Notes: generated from the letters alone by a model not told the origin. A stretch of 64,000 nt of DNA from JAJCYL01 sp965206015 (GCA_965206015.1 CBDBIW010000002.1:186001-250000), one strand, 5' to 3'. Positions 1 through 9,385 are shown, counted from the first letter of the stretch. A program made the numbers and translations.

Positions 1-34
1 CGGATATTGAAGAGAAGTATTAAGAAATGAGTAA

Positions 35-1498
35 TCACTTCTCTTCAATATCCGGCAGTACAATACTCTCAAATGCACTAGTCTCTTCCATCAATTTTTC
101 AATTTCGTCACTAGTTCTTGGTGCCATATCAGACAGTAATTCACATCCATCTTTGGTGATGAGGAAATCATCTTCAATTCTAACAGGAATGTCCCACCAC
201 TTTTTAGGGGCAGGGCTATCAGCGGGAATGTAAATTCCAGGCTCAATGGTAATTACCATGTTCTCCTCTAGTACATCGTACTCCCCTTTGTCATGAACAT
301 CAAGACCAATGTGGTGACAGCAACCATGCGGATAATACCTGTTTCTACCTGTTTCGGTATTGACAATATCTTTAGGATCATTACTCTTATACAGCCCAAG
401 TTCGACCAGGCCATTATTGATCACTTCAACTGTTGCGGCGTAAAGATCGCTGAATTTTGTTCCCGGCCTGCATACCTCCCAGGCAGCTTCTTGTGCCTTG
501 TAAACTAAGTCGTATATAAGCTTCTGTTCCTTGGTAAACTTCCCATTAACCGGTATTGTTCTTGTAACATCAGCAGTGTACCCATGATATTCTGCACCGA
601 GATCCATAAGAATCAATTCCCCATCGGCGATATCGGGTTTATAGTTATCAATATAATGCAACACGCAGCCATTATGACCTGCGCCAACGATACTGGGATA
701 GCCCTCATGCTCAGCTCGATATTTTTTAAATATAAACTCATGTATTCCCTGAATTTCAGTTTCGGACATACCAGGTTTCATCGCTCGCATCACTTCTGCC
801 TGACCTGCAGCCGAAATATTCACCGCCTTTCTCAACAACTGTAATTCCTCAGGCTGCTTGATCCCTCTCAGCTCATTCATAATTTGATTGAGCGTTTGTA
901 TGTCCAAATTATTCTTTTGAGGCTCGGGGTTTAGAGAAGTACTCCTGTCATAATTTACCTTTTGCTTGAATGAAGCAATAAGCTCATACAAATCTCCCTC
1001 CTCTTCAAAGTCACGTACATCATCATTAAAATCGTAGAACAATACCTTATCAAATTTTGAGAAGTCCAGATTATACTTTTTAAAATTCGGTCCTTCAAAA
1101 ACTGTATTTATCTCCAATTTTGTTTTAGCTCCATCCTTTCCCAATCTGCTTCCGTTATAAAGCTCACTGAGTGCGTCCCGAACGCGGACAAAAATGATTT
1201 CATCGTAGGCATTGTCTTCTCCTGCCTGCTTCTCTTTAAAAATAAGTAGAGCCGAATGTGGCTCTTTGTGACCTGTTAGATAGAAAAAGTCCGGATCCTG
1301 ATGGTAAATGTATTCAACATCGTTAGCCCTGTTTCTTACCGGGTTTGCAAAGAAAATGGCAACAGAATTGTCTGGCATCTTTTCCCGAACCGCTGCCCTT
1401 CGTTCTCGATGAAAATCGCTTTTAAGGTAATCAGTCGCCTGCGAAAAAAGTTTACTCGAGGGACATAATATGATTGCAAGTATGAAGACCTTTTTCAT
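35..1498 (-). CDS. Xaa-Pro aminopeptidase (aminopeptidase P, M24B), secreted
   Basis: A 487-residue dinuclear-metal exopeptidase expected to remove the N-terminal residue before proline. Residues 1-20 form a signal peptide, so the ATG at 1498 is preferred over an upstream in-frame TTG at 1537. An aminopeptidase P N-terminal domain comes first, then the pita-bread M24 domain. The five family metal ligands are visible: D299 and D310 (DLGAEYHGYTADVTR), a His near 396 (HHIGLDVHD), E419 (ITIEPG) and E442 (RIEDD). Bacteroidota often carry such an exported M24B peptidase for dipeptide and oligopeptide scavenging, so a periplasmic site is inferred. It is transcribed alone, away from the decayed stress gene upstream. 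Confidence 0.93.
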   Translation of the reverse strand: MKKVFILAIILCPSSKLFSQATDYLKSDFHRERRAAVREKMPDNSVAIFFANPVRNRANDVEYIYHQDPDFFYLTGHKEPHSALLIFKEKQAGEDNAYDEIIFVRVRDALSELYNGSRLGKDGAKTKLEINTVFEGPNFKKYNLDFSKFDKVLFYDFNDDVRDFEEEGDLYELIASFKQKVNYDRSTSLNPEPQKNNLDIQTLNQIMNELRGIKQPEELQLLRKAVNISAAGQAEVMRAMKPGMSETEIQGIHEFIFKKYRAEHEGYPSIVGAGHNGCVLHYIDNYKPDIADGELILMDLGAEYHGYTADVTRTIPVNGKFTKEQKLIYDLVYKAQEAAWEVCRPGTKFSDLYAATVEVINNGLVELGLYKSNDPKDIVNTETGRNRYYPHGCCHHIGLDVHDKGEYDVLEENMVITIEPGIYIPADSPAPKKWWDIPVRIEDDFLITKDGCELLSDMAPRTSDEIEKLMEETSAFESIVLPDIEEK

Positions 1499-1647
1499 CG
1501 AAAATACGGGGTTTAGTGTAAGCGTGATATTAGTCAATAAACCGCTGTGGTTAAAAGAATATTACATCGACTGGTCGAAATATTGTTTGAAGAGAATCTA
1601 AATTTCCCGGATGTAATTATAGTATACCAGCCTGAGGACCTTTTGGC

Positions 1648-2524
1648 CTAACCAACCATCACTGGAATATCAACATCTACATTGATTAATTTTTCAGCCG
1701 TACTGCCGATAAATAATGCTGTGGTAGCAAATCTACCCTTCGCACCCAAAATTATACCATCAACATTCATCTTTTTTGCAGTATCGCAGATCACAATTTG
1801 ATGGGGTCTTCTCCTTTGTCTAAAGAATAAATCTCCTCGATATTTTGGCCTGTGGTGCCTATTTTATTGATAAACGCCTTCTAACTATTTTTCGCATTGG
1901 CCTTCATTACCTCTGCAAATTTATCGAAAGATTTCCCCGTATAATGATACCCGGACGGAACCTGATAAACATTCTGTGCTATTATTTTCACATCGCTAGA
2001 CGAATTTTTCGCCACACCGATTGCTGGACCCATTGCGCTTGAAGAGTAATCAGAAAAATCAATGGGAACCAGAATAGTTCTAATTGATTCCTTTACGCAA
2101 TGAGGAACAATTAACTAAGAGCACCCTGCTCTGCGAGCCAGCCGATGAATTACAATACCGCCACCTTTTTTATCTTACGCCCAACCGTCACCAGGTCGAT
2201 GTCTTCATCTTCTATCAGTTTCATAAAGACTTTTGTGGGTTGTGCTTTCTCTACGAGGTAATGGATTTTCGGTTCTTTCCTGCATTCAAAATGCTCCGAA
2301 ACAACCTGCTCCATGGCTGCTCTTCGATCCTCTATTCCCTTCTTTAGAAGATCCGGGAATTCTTTTAGCAGCTCATCGGGCATACTAAAATCCCTAATCA
2401 CATTGATAAAATAAATCTCTTTCGTATCCGAAACATTACATATAGCCGCAGCCTTGACAAGGTCAATATCCATATCACTTTGGTCAAGACCGATTAATAT
2501 TTTGTCTAATTTTGTACATTGCAA
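1648..2524 (-). pseudogene. Decayed universal stress protein (UspA-type, two-domain)
   Basis: The open part (2150-2524) encodes an N-terminal Usp domain, starting KLDKILIGLDQSDMD and ending near VTVGRKIKKVAV. The reading then jumps frame at about 2155. The next frame reads GIVIHRLARRAGCS and then TILVPIDFSDYSSSA, the start of a second Usp domain. A TAG at 1881-1883 interrupts it. After a further frame change near 1800 the family's C-terminal nucleotide-binding signature is recognisable (GAKGRFATTALFIGS), ending at the stop 1648-1650. At least two frameshifts and one stop make this a relic. The intact gene would have encoded a tandem-Usp protein of roughly 290 residues. It also lacks an ATG at its 5' end (TTG at 2524). 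Confidence 0.85.
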
Positions 2525-2661
2525 ATTGTCAGGTGTGCGGGTAATTTAATGAATTAATACACCCTATCAATCAACCAAATAATCCAACATACTCTTAATA
2601 ATACGCAAAATTATAGTTTTATATTGACCTAATATAGGTCTCTACGCAAAAATATATTTGG

Positions 2662-3741
2662 TCATATTGATGATACAATGTCGCTGAATTTTTCAACCAG
2701 CTCCTTAGAGTGGGTTGGGAAATTTGAAATCCTCAAGTGCTTGAATTTATATGGTCCATATCCACTTCCGATCACAAAACCACGGCTGTTTAACTTTTCA
2801 ATTATATCTTTCGTATCCCTCTGACACTGCGCAGCGATGACAGTTTCTGACCTGAATGTTGGTTCATGCACAAAGTGAGAAAGCCAGTCAAGATTTTGAA
2901 TCATTTGATCCACCACTGCTGCCTTGTACCTTGATTCCCTTCTAATTACATCAATGCCCTTCATCATCATATCCTCAACCACTTTATCTAATAAATAGAT
3001 GTTTAAGATATTAGGTGTTTCGATCGTTTGATAATCCTTTCCCATCTTATCCATGGCAAGCAAAGATCGGTGGGTCACATTTAATTCTCCTCTCCTGTCA
3101 AGTGCTATAGCCTTATCAATACATCTAGGCCCAACAACCCATACACCCAGACCAGCTGGAAGGCCAAAACATTTCTGAACTGAAAAATAAGCAGTGTCTA
3201 CAAGTGAAAAGTCTAATTCAGGAATGGGCAATGAGCTCACACCGTCAATAGCGATAAGTACTTGCGGATGTTGTTCCCTGATCTTCTGAAGATGGTCCAA
3301 TGGAAAAGCCACGCCAGTACTGGATTCATTTAAAGTGATTCCCAATAATTCAGTATGCTCCGATAGGTTTAAATCTTCGGGTGCCATACAAGAACCGTCA
3401 GGAGATTCTGACATGCCATTCCTTTTCCCCATCAAACCGGAAAATTCCCAGAACTTTTTTGAAAAAGCACCATTCACAAGATGATGACTCTCACTGCTTA
3501 CACAATTCCTTATCAACTGCTCCCACACTTCAGTAGCTGACGCTGTAAAGAAAATCTTGTAGTCAGGTGGCAGATTAAGTAATTGCCGTATATTATCAAC
3601 TGTATGCTTATAGATAATCTTAAAATGCTGACTTCTATGTGACAATGAAGGGATCTGTTCCTTTAATGCTGTTTTTATATGCCCCTCAACGGTGAAGTAC
3701 AACTCACTGGGACCTGGTGTGAAAAAAATCTTTTTGGACAT
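2662..3741 (-). CDS. Class V aminotransferase, SerC/alanine-glyoxylate type
   Basis: A 359-residue PLP-dependent enzyme of the class V aminotransferase family. The N-terminal FFTPGPSEL substrate/phosphate loop, the cofactor Asp in AIDGVSS (about residue 166) and the Schiff-base Lys in YFSVQKCFGLPAGLG (about 190) are all visible. It resembles phosphoserine aminotransferases and alanine-glyoxylate/serine-pyruvate enzymes. I cannot decide between these from sequence, so serC is not assigned. The ATG at 3741 is used; an in-frame TTG lies immediately upstream. No serA or serB gene is adjacent. The gene stands between the stress pseudogene and an IS1 relic, both probably irrelevant to its function. 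Confidence 0.82.
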   Translation of the reverse strand: MSKKIFFTPGPSELYFTVEGHIKTALKEQIPSLSHRSQHFKIIYKHTVDNIRQLLNLPPDYKIFFTASATEVWEQLIRNCVSSESHHLVNGAFSKKFWEFSGLMGKRNGMSESPDGSCMAPEDLNLSEHTELLGITLNESSTGVAFPLDHLQKIREQHPQVLIAIDGVSSLPIPELDFSLVDTAYFSVQKCFGLPAGLGVWVVGPRCIDKAIALDRRGELNVTHRSLLAMDKMGKDYQTIETPNILNIYLLDKVVEDMMMKGIDVIRRESRYKAAVVDQMIQNLDWLSHFVHEPTFRSETVIAAQCQRDTKDIIEKLNSRGFVIGSGYGPYKFKHLRISNFPTHSKELVEKFSDIVSSI

Positions 3742-3804
3742 CAAAACTCGCTGATAAAAGTGCGAAGGTATAACCGATTGTGATGAATTTGATCCGTTAA
3801 CTGG

Positions 3805-4564
3805 TAAAAAATGGGGTATTGCTAATTATATATAGTTTTCTTATTTTTACAGAAAAAAGCCATGAATTGTCCTAAGTGTTCAAACAGTGCTGTCATTAAA
3901 TCCGGCAAGATAAAAGGAAAACAAAGGTATAAGTGTAAAAAATGCGGCTACCACTATACGGTACAACAAAAATCTACGGCCAAACCAAAAGAGTTGAAAA
4001 AATACGCCCTGCAATTATATCTTGAAGGGTTGGGTTTTCGGTCAATCGGTAGAATACTCAACGTGAGCAATGTATCTGTGTTAAACTGGATAAGGGGTTT
4101 TGGCCAAGAAGTGCAGTCCTTGTCCAATAGCGGTTCCGAAGTGGATTTCGTAGAGCTTGACCAGATGCACAGCTACATTGGAAACAAAAAAACTATTGCT
4201 GGATTTGGATTGCTGTTGATCGATAGGGGAAAAAGTTCATCAATTTCGTTATTGGCCACAGAAGTACTGAGACAGCAAAAAAGCTCTGGGGGCTAATAGG
4301 CACTAACCGGATGAATACTATAGCAAGTGATTACTGGAAGTCATACGAGCACATGGTCCCTAAAGACAAACACATTCAATCAAAAGCAGAAACTTTTACC
4401 GTAGAAGGCTATAATAGCTTGTTCAGGCATTTTTTGGCAAGAATGAGAAGAAAATCAAAGGGCTGTTCAAAAAGTATTGAGATGCTTACTTTATCAGTTT
4501 TGCTTTTGATGAATCATCGAAATGACACATTAACTATATTTAATTAGCAATTCCGGATTTTTTA
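3805..4564 (+). mobile_element. IS1-family insertion sequence, disabled
   Basis: A 760-bp element bounded by 31-bp imperfect terminal inverted repeats (3805-3835 and 4534-4564, 27 of 31 positions matching, with core TTGCTAATTA). It contains an IS1-type zinc-ribbon/HTH and DDE transposase broken into two frames. No convincing target-site duplication is visible in the flanks, so the outer boundary is uncertain by a few bases. Confidence 0.85.
3862..4547 (+). pseudogene. IS1-family transposase, frameshifted and with internal stop
   Basis: The first frame (3862-4296) has the IS1 InsA zinc ribbon (CPKCSNSA and CKKCGYHY), a helix-turn-helix and the first DDE motif VELDQMHSYIGNKK. The reading frame shifts within an A7 run at 4186-4192. 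The downstream frame continues as NYCWIWIAVDR, then hits a TAG near 4231, then resumes as GKKFINFVIGHRST. The last part (4311-4547) carries the C-terminal ETFTVEGYNSLFRHFLAR motif. IS1 elements can use programmed slippage on an A-run. The additional TAG, and the apparent shortening after LIGT, argue that this copy is dead. Confidence 0.85.
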
Positions 4565-4626
4565 GGCGTTTTTGAGCGTTTTAGGAGGGTGACCAAAACA
4601 CCAACAGTACATTATTTTAAATCAGA

Positions 4627-4767
4627 ATGTTTGATAAACTGCACTATTACACCTCCGTCCCTAGCCTTGCTCCTGTTAAAAAAACAAAAAGTAAAAAAAG
4701 AAGATATTTAATACTCTCCTTCTTTACCTTTTTTCTTATTTTAGCCATCTTTTCTATTTTAAAATAA
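4627..4767 (+). CDS. Possible small single-pass membrane protein (46 aa)
   Basis: An ATG-initiated 46-codon frame between the IS1 relic and the fucosyltransferase. It has a polar N-terminus, a basic stretch (KKTKSKKRR, residues 18-26) and a hydrophobic helix over residues 28-44, compatible with a type II single-pass membrane peptide. I recognise no family. A positively charged segment followed by one helix is plausible for a real small protein, but AT-rich intergenic DNA can produce this by chance. Otherwise 4565-4921 holds nothing I can identify. Confidence 0.3.
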   Translation: MFDKLHYYTSVPSLAPVKKTKSKKRRYLILSFFTFFLILAIFSILK

Positions 4768-4921
4768 TGGCGTCAACACTTAATAGACCCGGGTAAAAAA
4801 TTTATGACTTTTCGTCAAAAACACGTCATTAGTCGATTAAATCTGGTGTTTTCTGCTTCAAGTGAAGTAAATTTTATCACTTGTCGCAGACATTTTAATT
4901 TATGCAAAGCACTCACTTAAT

Positions 4922-5836
4922 ATGATTATTGTCGATATCATCGGTGGACTCGGCAATCAAATGTTTCAATATGCTTTTGCTTATGCTGTTTCTAAAACCA
5001 ATAATGCCACGGTTAAGTTAGATGTAAGTAGCTATCAAAATCAAACTTTCCGAAAATATGAACTTGGATTGTTTAACATCAATCTTGAACTCGCCCGCGA
5101 AAAAGGATTACACAAAAGGAAATTACACAAAAGGAATAGTTTATTCCAAAAATTAAGAAGGAGGATCTTATTGTTGGGTTTGTATTATAAAGAATTGTTG
5201 GGTTTGTATTATAAAGAATTGTTGGGTTTGTATTATAAAGAACCCCATCATCATTTTGATGAAAAAGCATTGCGTGTTAAGGATAATGTTCATTTCAATG
5301 GTTATTGGCAGAGTGAAAAGTATTTCAAGGCGTATCGAAGTGAATTGCTGAAACAGTTTACATTAAAAAAAGAAATTCAGCCAGCAACCCAGAAATATAA
5401 ACGGAACATCATAGAAACAGAATCCATAAGCCTGCATATTAGGCGTGGCGATTATCTTACCAATCGCAAACCAAATCGCGAATTTGGTGTTTGCAATCTG
5501 GATTATTATAAAAACGCTGTATTGAGCATCAAGCAGCAAGCTAATAACCCCGTTTTCTTTGTTTTTAGCGATGATATGATTTGGGCAAAAGACAATCTTG
5601 ATTTCATTGATGACATAACATTTGTAGAGCTGAAAGAAACAGCATCAGCCCACGAAGAAATGCACCTGATGAGTTTGTGCAAGCATCATATTATTGCAAA
5701 CAGCACCTTTAGTTGGTGGGGCGCGTGGCTTAATCAGAACCCCGATAAAATGGTTATCGCACCTCAAAAATGGTTTAATAACTATCCGTCAAAAGACACC
5801 AGAGACCTCATTCCAGGCGATTGGATTCGTTTATGA
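4922..5836 (+). CDS. Alpha-1,2-fucosyltransferase (GT11) with internal tandem repeats
   Basis: A 304-residue GT11 enzyme transferring fucose from GDP-fucose to a glycan acceptor. The family signatures are present: GGLGNQMFQYA near the N-terminus, HIRRGDY at about residues 175-181 in the GDP-binding region, and NSTFSWWGAWL near residue 258. Between them lies an oddity: residues 84-107 are three identical copies of LLGLYYKE, encoded by three perfect 24-bp repeats at 5171-5242. Two perfect 15-bp repeats at 5107-5136 lie just before. GT11 proteins normally carry one such segment, so extra copies were probably gained by duplication. The stop overlaps the start of the next gene by ATGA, indicating a glycan operon. 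Confidence 0.92.
   Translation: MIIVDIIGGLGNQMFQYAFAYAVSKTNNATVKLDVSSYQNQTFRKYELGLFNINLELAREKGLHKRKLHKRNSLFQKLRRRILLLGLYYKELLGLYYKELLGLYYKEPHHHFDEKALRVKDNVHFNGYWQSEKYFKAYRSELLKQFTLKKEIQPATQKYKRNIIETESISLHIRRGDYLTNRKPNREFGVCNLDYYKNAVLSIKQQANNPVFFVFSDDMIWAKDNLDFIDDITFVELKETASAHEEMHLMSLCKHHIIANSTFSWWGAWLNQNPDKMVIAPQKWFNNYPSKDTRDLIPGDWIRL
5171..5242 (+). repeat. Three perfect 24-bp tandem repeats inside the fucosyltransferase gene
   Basis: Units at 5171-5194, 5195-5218 and 5219-5242 are identical and in frame, each adding eight residues (LLGLYYKE). A second, smaller array of two 15-bp units (5107-5121 and 5122-5136) precedes it. Copy-number change in either array keeps the frame, so length variation without inactivation is possible. 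Confidence 0.97.
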
Positions 5837-6291
5837 ATAATCCGTTAATATCGGTTGTGATGTCTGCCTACAATGCAGAACAGCATATCAAAAGAGCCAT
5901 CCAATCAATTCTGAATCAATCCTATAGCCATTTTGAATTTATCATTATCAATGATGGCTCAACAGGCAAAACAGCACAAATCATTAAAGATTTTACTGAT
6001 GATAGAATCATTTTTATAGATGAAAGGAAAAATATAGGGATTTCTGCTGCCCGAAATAAGGGCTTGAATATCGCAGAAGGAAAGTATATTGCCACAGTGG
6101 ATACGGATGATGAAAGTCTGCCAGATCGGTTTAAGTTGCAAATTGATTTTATGGAGCAACATCAAGATATTGCCAGTCTAACGGGTACATTCAGGCAAAC
6201 TGTCACAACCATTTTAAACGAATTAAAGCAAAAGAACCTGATCAGTTTTGATCGTAGACGACTGATACGCGACCTCGAAAAATTATCGTAA
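5833..6291 (+). pseudogene. GT2 glycosyltransferase N-terminus fused to a CRP/FNR-type C-terminal tail
   Basis: The first ~120 codons are a normal GT2 nucleotide-sugar-binding half: ISVVMSAYNAEQHI, INDGSTGKT, then RNKGLNIAEGKYIATVDTDD with its DxD-like motif. GT2 enzymes run to 250-330 residues, but here the protein is 152 residues. After about residue 116 the sequence becomes LTGTFRQTVTTILNEL, followed by a tail with FDRRR and DLEKL. That is the recognition helix and end of a CRP/FNR-family winged helix. The ATG at 5833 overlaps the fucosyltransferase stop. I infer an in-frame deletion or recombination joining two unrelated genes. The product would lack the acceptor-binding half and is probably non-functional. 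Confidence 0.75.
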
Positions 6292-6311
6292 AGTTTTGAG
6301 AGTAAAATTTG

Positions 6312-8396
6312 CTAATAGCCTCCACTATACTTTCTTGTAAACCATTCTGCTGAAAGAAGAGATAATAAAATGAAGAAAATCCACTTCAAGTTTATAAGCG
6401 GGAGGAAAGTTTCAGAAGTATAAATAATACCTCGAGGCTCTTCACTTAATAGTGTTTCACCCATCGCTTCTATCTCACTGGGCAGGTAAAATTCTCCACC
6501 TGAATCCCGGGATAGTTTTCTCAGTACCTCATGGTTGGCTGTTAAATCGAGAGATTCAATTTGTAATTCACTCACTGAAAATTCTCCCGAGGATTTTTCA
6601 GCTTGGTTATTTAACAATGTAGATGCAGCAAACTGATAAACACCCTGTGTCAGCCCATTGATTCGGTATTGATTATTTGCGCTGCTAGTGGTATAACTAA
6701 AATTGCTTTGAGTACCCTCCTCATTTGTGATTGTGAGTTGAATTTCATTTCCATAAACAGACTCATAAATGTCATTATAAACCTCTGTTTCAAATATGAC
6801 ATCTTCCGAATCGGAAAATTCATTCCTATTGGGATATACCCTGAATTTCCTTTTGTCTTCCTTCGCACTGAGAAACTGAATCAATTTCAAGACCATCTCA
6901 TCGAATGTTTCATGCCCGTCATTTTTCGCAAACTCCATTGTTCTCCATTGCCAGAAACCTTCACCGACCATCACTGCTATCTTTTTGCCACCCGATTCAT
7001 GGACAGCTAGAAGAGGTTTATTGGTAACAATACTGCCTACTTGCTGGTATAGTAAGACTTCACCACCTTGGATAAGCTCAGTTTTTCCAAACGGTACAAC
7101 TACTGGTGGGTAATCGGTAAGAGTAGACAGATAGTCTTCAGAATTCATTTTAAAACGACTAAACCCTCGATTGTGAGCTGGTCTTACCCAATCTTTGTTA
7201 TTACTCGTGAGTGTGATTTTTACCAATCCATTCAACTGATTAAATGAATTTATATTGCTTTGGTTTCCTGCAATAAACCAAATGGGAGTCTCAGAATCCA
7301 TGAACCTCTTAATCATTTGATTGTTTCTGTTGAATCGATCGAAAGCTTGATGGAAGATGACAAGATCGTATTTGTCTTCTACAAATTCTTCTATGCCTGG
7401 GATATGAATTTTCAACTCATAATTTTTATTATGTTCTATTGTACTGGCGATGGCTTTTATGTCAGGGTGTGGTGCCAAACCAACTAAAAGGATTTTCTCC
7501 TTACCCTCTATAACATCAATGTAAGCGTCTTTGTAATTGTTTGTAAATACTGATTCTCCTTCCAATGGCATTACCTCAATTCGATAGTGCTGAATGCCAT
7601 TACTTTCAGCTTCGATCGTAAAACTTAAACTTTTAAGTTGGTTTTCTCCCGAAAATCGGACATCTGAACGTTCTAATTCTTTCCCATCTTTTAATATCCT
7701 AACGATTACTTCCCTATCCGAAAAACCGGAGTTGATAATTTCGGCTACTATTGGAAACCGGTTCCCCTGGTAGGCGATTTTATTGTAATAGACGCTCCGA
7801 AGCTTGATGTCCTCTCTGGGTATACTATCTCCTAATCCCAGGGTATGAATTTTGAAGTTGTAAGGGGAGAAAGTAGGGGAAAGTCCCTGATTATAAATAC
7901 CATCACTTACGAGTAATACCCCACCAACATTTTTGCCCTCATAATCCGATTGGATGGATTTCAAAACCTGGTTCAGGTTTGTTGATTTGTTGCTATTATC
8001 AAAATCCTCTATGCTTGATAAATTGAATCCTGTAATGGTTTTTAGGACAACTTCATATCCCTTTTCATCCATTTGGTCAGCAATTTGTTGAAGCTGTCGG
8101 AGCTGGCTTCTAAATAAACTGGTATCTGTGAATTGAGTAATAGACCTTGAATTGTCAAGGGCAAATATGAATGTCGGATTCTCGGTCGAATTAAAGAGCT
8201 GTTTCACAAAAGGGCCTAACAAAAGAAAGCACAGAAGCGTTACTGAAAAAAACCTGATAATTGCAAGAAATGATCTCGTCAATTTGTTCCAGGGACCTTT
8301 AGTGCTGTATAATACAAAGGCGTAAAAAATGCCAACAGCAACACATAAGATGATAAACCACGGGGAGTATTCAAACAATAATTGAGGTGTCATCAT
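6312..8396 (-). CDS. vWA-domain membrane protein (BatA/BatB-like), 694 aa
   Basis: Two N-terminal transmembrane helices (roughly residues 13-32 and 40-62) precede a von Willebrand factor A domain carrying a MIDAS DxSxS motif (DNSRS) and the GVLLVSDGIYNQG strand. Further modules follow: an Ig-like region, a Rossmann-like segment (EKILLVGLAPHPD; DLVIFHQAF) that resembles glutamine-amidotransferase folds, and one C-terminal transmembrane helix near residue 675. This architecture recurs in Bacteroidota as a membrane vWA protein of unknown role, often near MoxR/Bat clusters, which are absent here. The start is the first of two adjacent ATGs; an upstream TTG at 8408 is less likely. Confidence 0.7.
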   Translation of the reverse strand: MMTPQLLFEYSPWFIILCVAVGIFYAFVLYSTKGPWNKLTRSFLAIIRFFSVTLLCFLLLGPFVKQLFNSTENPTFIFALDNSRSITQFTDTSLFRSQLRQLQQIADQMDEKGYEVVLKTITGFNLSSIEDFDNSNKSTNLNQVLKSIQSDYEGKNVGGVLLVSDGIYNQGLSPTFSPYNFKIHTLGLGDSIPREDIKLRSVYYNKIAYQGNRFPIVAEIINSGFSDREVIVRILKDGKELERSDVRFSGENQLKSLSFTIEAESNGIQHYRIEVMPLEGESVFTNNYKDAYIDVIEGKEKILLVGLAPHPDIKAIASTIEHNKNYELKIHIPGIEEFVEDKYDLVIFHQAFDRFNRNNQMIKRFMDSETPIWFIAGNQSNINSFNQLNGLVKITLTSNNKDWVRPAHNRGFSRFKMNSEDYLSTLTDYPPVVVPFGKTELIQGGEVLLYQQVGSIVTNKPLLAVHESGGKKIAVMVGEGFWQWRTMEFAKNDGHETFDEMVLKLIQFLSAKEDKRKFRVYPNRNEFSDSEDVIFETEVYNDIYESVYGNEIQLTITNEEGTQSNFSYTTSSANNQYRINGLTQGVYQFAASTLLNNQAEKSSGEFSVSELQIESLDLTANHEVLRKLSRDSGGEFYLPSEIEAMGETLLSEEPRGIIYTSETFLPLINLKWIFFILLSLLSAEWFTRKYSGGY

Positions 8397-8557
8397 AGAA
8401 AAGTGCAAAGCAGTAAGCCAAAATAGTTGTTGGCTGCTTCACCAAACTTAGTAAAGGAAAAGTTTAACTTATCGATTAGTTAGAAGGAAAAGTTTCTCGA
8501 ACTTTATGAAAGGTGTTTAAATCGAGGTATGTCGTTAATTCTTTGGGTAAAGGCCTA

Positions 8558-8953
8558 TTACATTAAATGTTTTTCAACCTTTTTCCTGAGCCTTTCTCTA
8601 TCTGAGGTGATTGAAGGGTCGGCATAAATTCCTTTTGACAGCTCGCCAATAACCTTTTTGTTGAACCCTAACTTGTTGGCCATATCTTCACAGTAATGGA
8701 TTTCACTCAGAAAAACTTCATGATCAATCTTCATCAGTTGCACTATATTAAACAGGTAATCGAACTTTTGGTCCAATGAAAGACTTTCCGGGTGTTCAAT
8801 TTCGTGTGGATTTGCAACTAACTCATCGATTTCAGCCTCAGTCATACCATTCGTTTTGCCAATCATATAGATCATGTGCTTTTCTTTTTCATCAAAGTTC
8901 TCGTCAATCGTGGCCAGATCAATCAACATACTTAAATGGTTCTGAATACTCAT
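8558..8953 (-). CDS. TerB-like protein, tandem copy 2
   Basis: A 131-residue, all-helical acidic protein resembling the TerB/tellurite-resistance superfamily: LIDLATIDENFDEKEKHMI is the usual helix with its DxxxxxxE pattern. It is clearly paralogous to the gene directly upstream, sharing the FDYLFNIVQLMKID and LGFNKKVIGELS segments. The genes are 21 bp apart and co-oriented, so a duplication and a two-gene operon are likely. No ter operon partners are present, so a role in tellurite resistance cannot be claimed. The ATG at 8953 is used. Confidence 0.65.
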   Translation of the reverse strand: MSIQNHLSMLIDLATIDENFDEKEKHMIYMIGKTNGMTEAEIDELVANPHEIEHPESLSLDQKFDYLFNIVQLMKIDHEVFLSEIHYCEDMANKLGFNKKVIGELSKGIYADPSITSDRERLRKKVEKHLM

Positions 8954-8974
8954 AAAATGGCTATTAGGTTATGA

Positions 8975-9385
8975 CTAATTTTTAAATTCTAAAACTGCAA
9001 TTTTTAATTGTTCCTTATCCGCTGTTATTGATGGATCGCTGAATATTTGCCTGGATAATCTTCCAATTACATTCTTATTAAATCCCAACCTGACAGCCAT
9101 ATTTTCACAAAAATTAATCTCACTAAGATAAACTTTACTGTCAATTTTCATGAGTTGAACAATGTTATACAAATATTCAAATTTTTCATCATCTGACAAT
9201 GTAGGCAATGCAATTGGTTCATCACGCTTGTCTTTCAAAGATATAGAGATTATTTCTTCTGTTTCTTTTTTTGACACACCATTGGCACTCGCAATCATCC
9301 GAATCATGTCTCTTTCTTGGTCATCAAAATTTTTATCGATGAGAGCTAACCTCAGTAGCACTTCTAAATGAGCCTTAATGTCCAT
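8975..9385 (-). CDS. TerB-like protein, tandem copy 1
   Basis: A 136-residue paralogue of the downstream gene: LRLALIDKNFDDQERDMIRMI, FEYLYNIVQLMKID, CENMAVRLGFNKNVIGRLS and DPSITADKEQL all have counterparts there. A short insertion of about seven residues (around 52-60) distinguishes it. The TerB-like fold is inferred from the helical acidic motif; the function is unknown. It is divergent from hemB, with about 220 bp between the starts. Confidence 0.65.
   Translation of the reverse strand: MDIKAHLEVLLRLALIDKNFDDQERDMIRMIASANGVSKKETEEIISISLKDKRDEPIALPTLSDDEKFEYLYNIVQLMKIDSKVYLSEINFCENMAVRLGFNKNVIGRLSRQIFSDPSITADKEQLKIAVLEFKN

Noticed and set aside
1845..2042. Open frame on the + strand inside the Usp pseudogene
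   Set aside because: It lies opposite a decayed gene and has no recognisable domain; the minus-strand Usp signals are clear.
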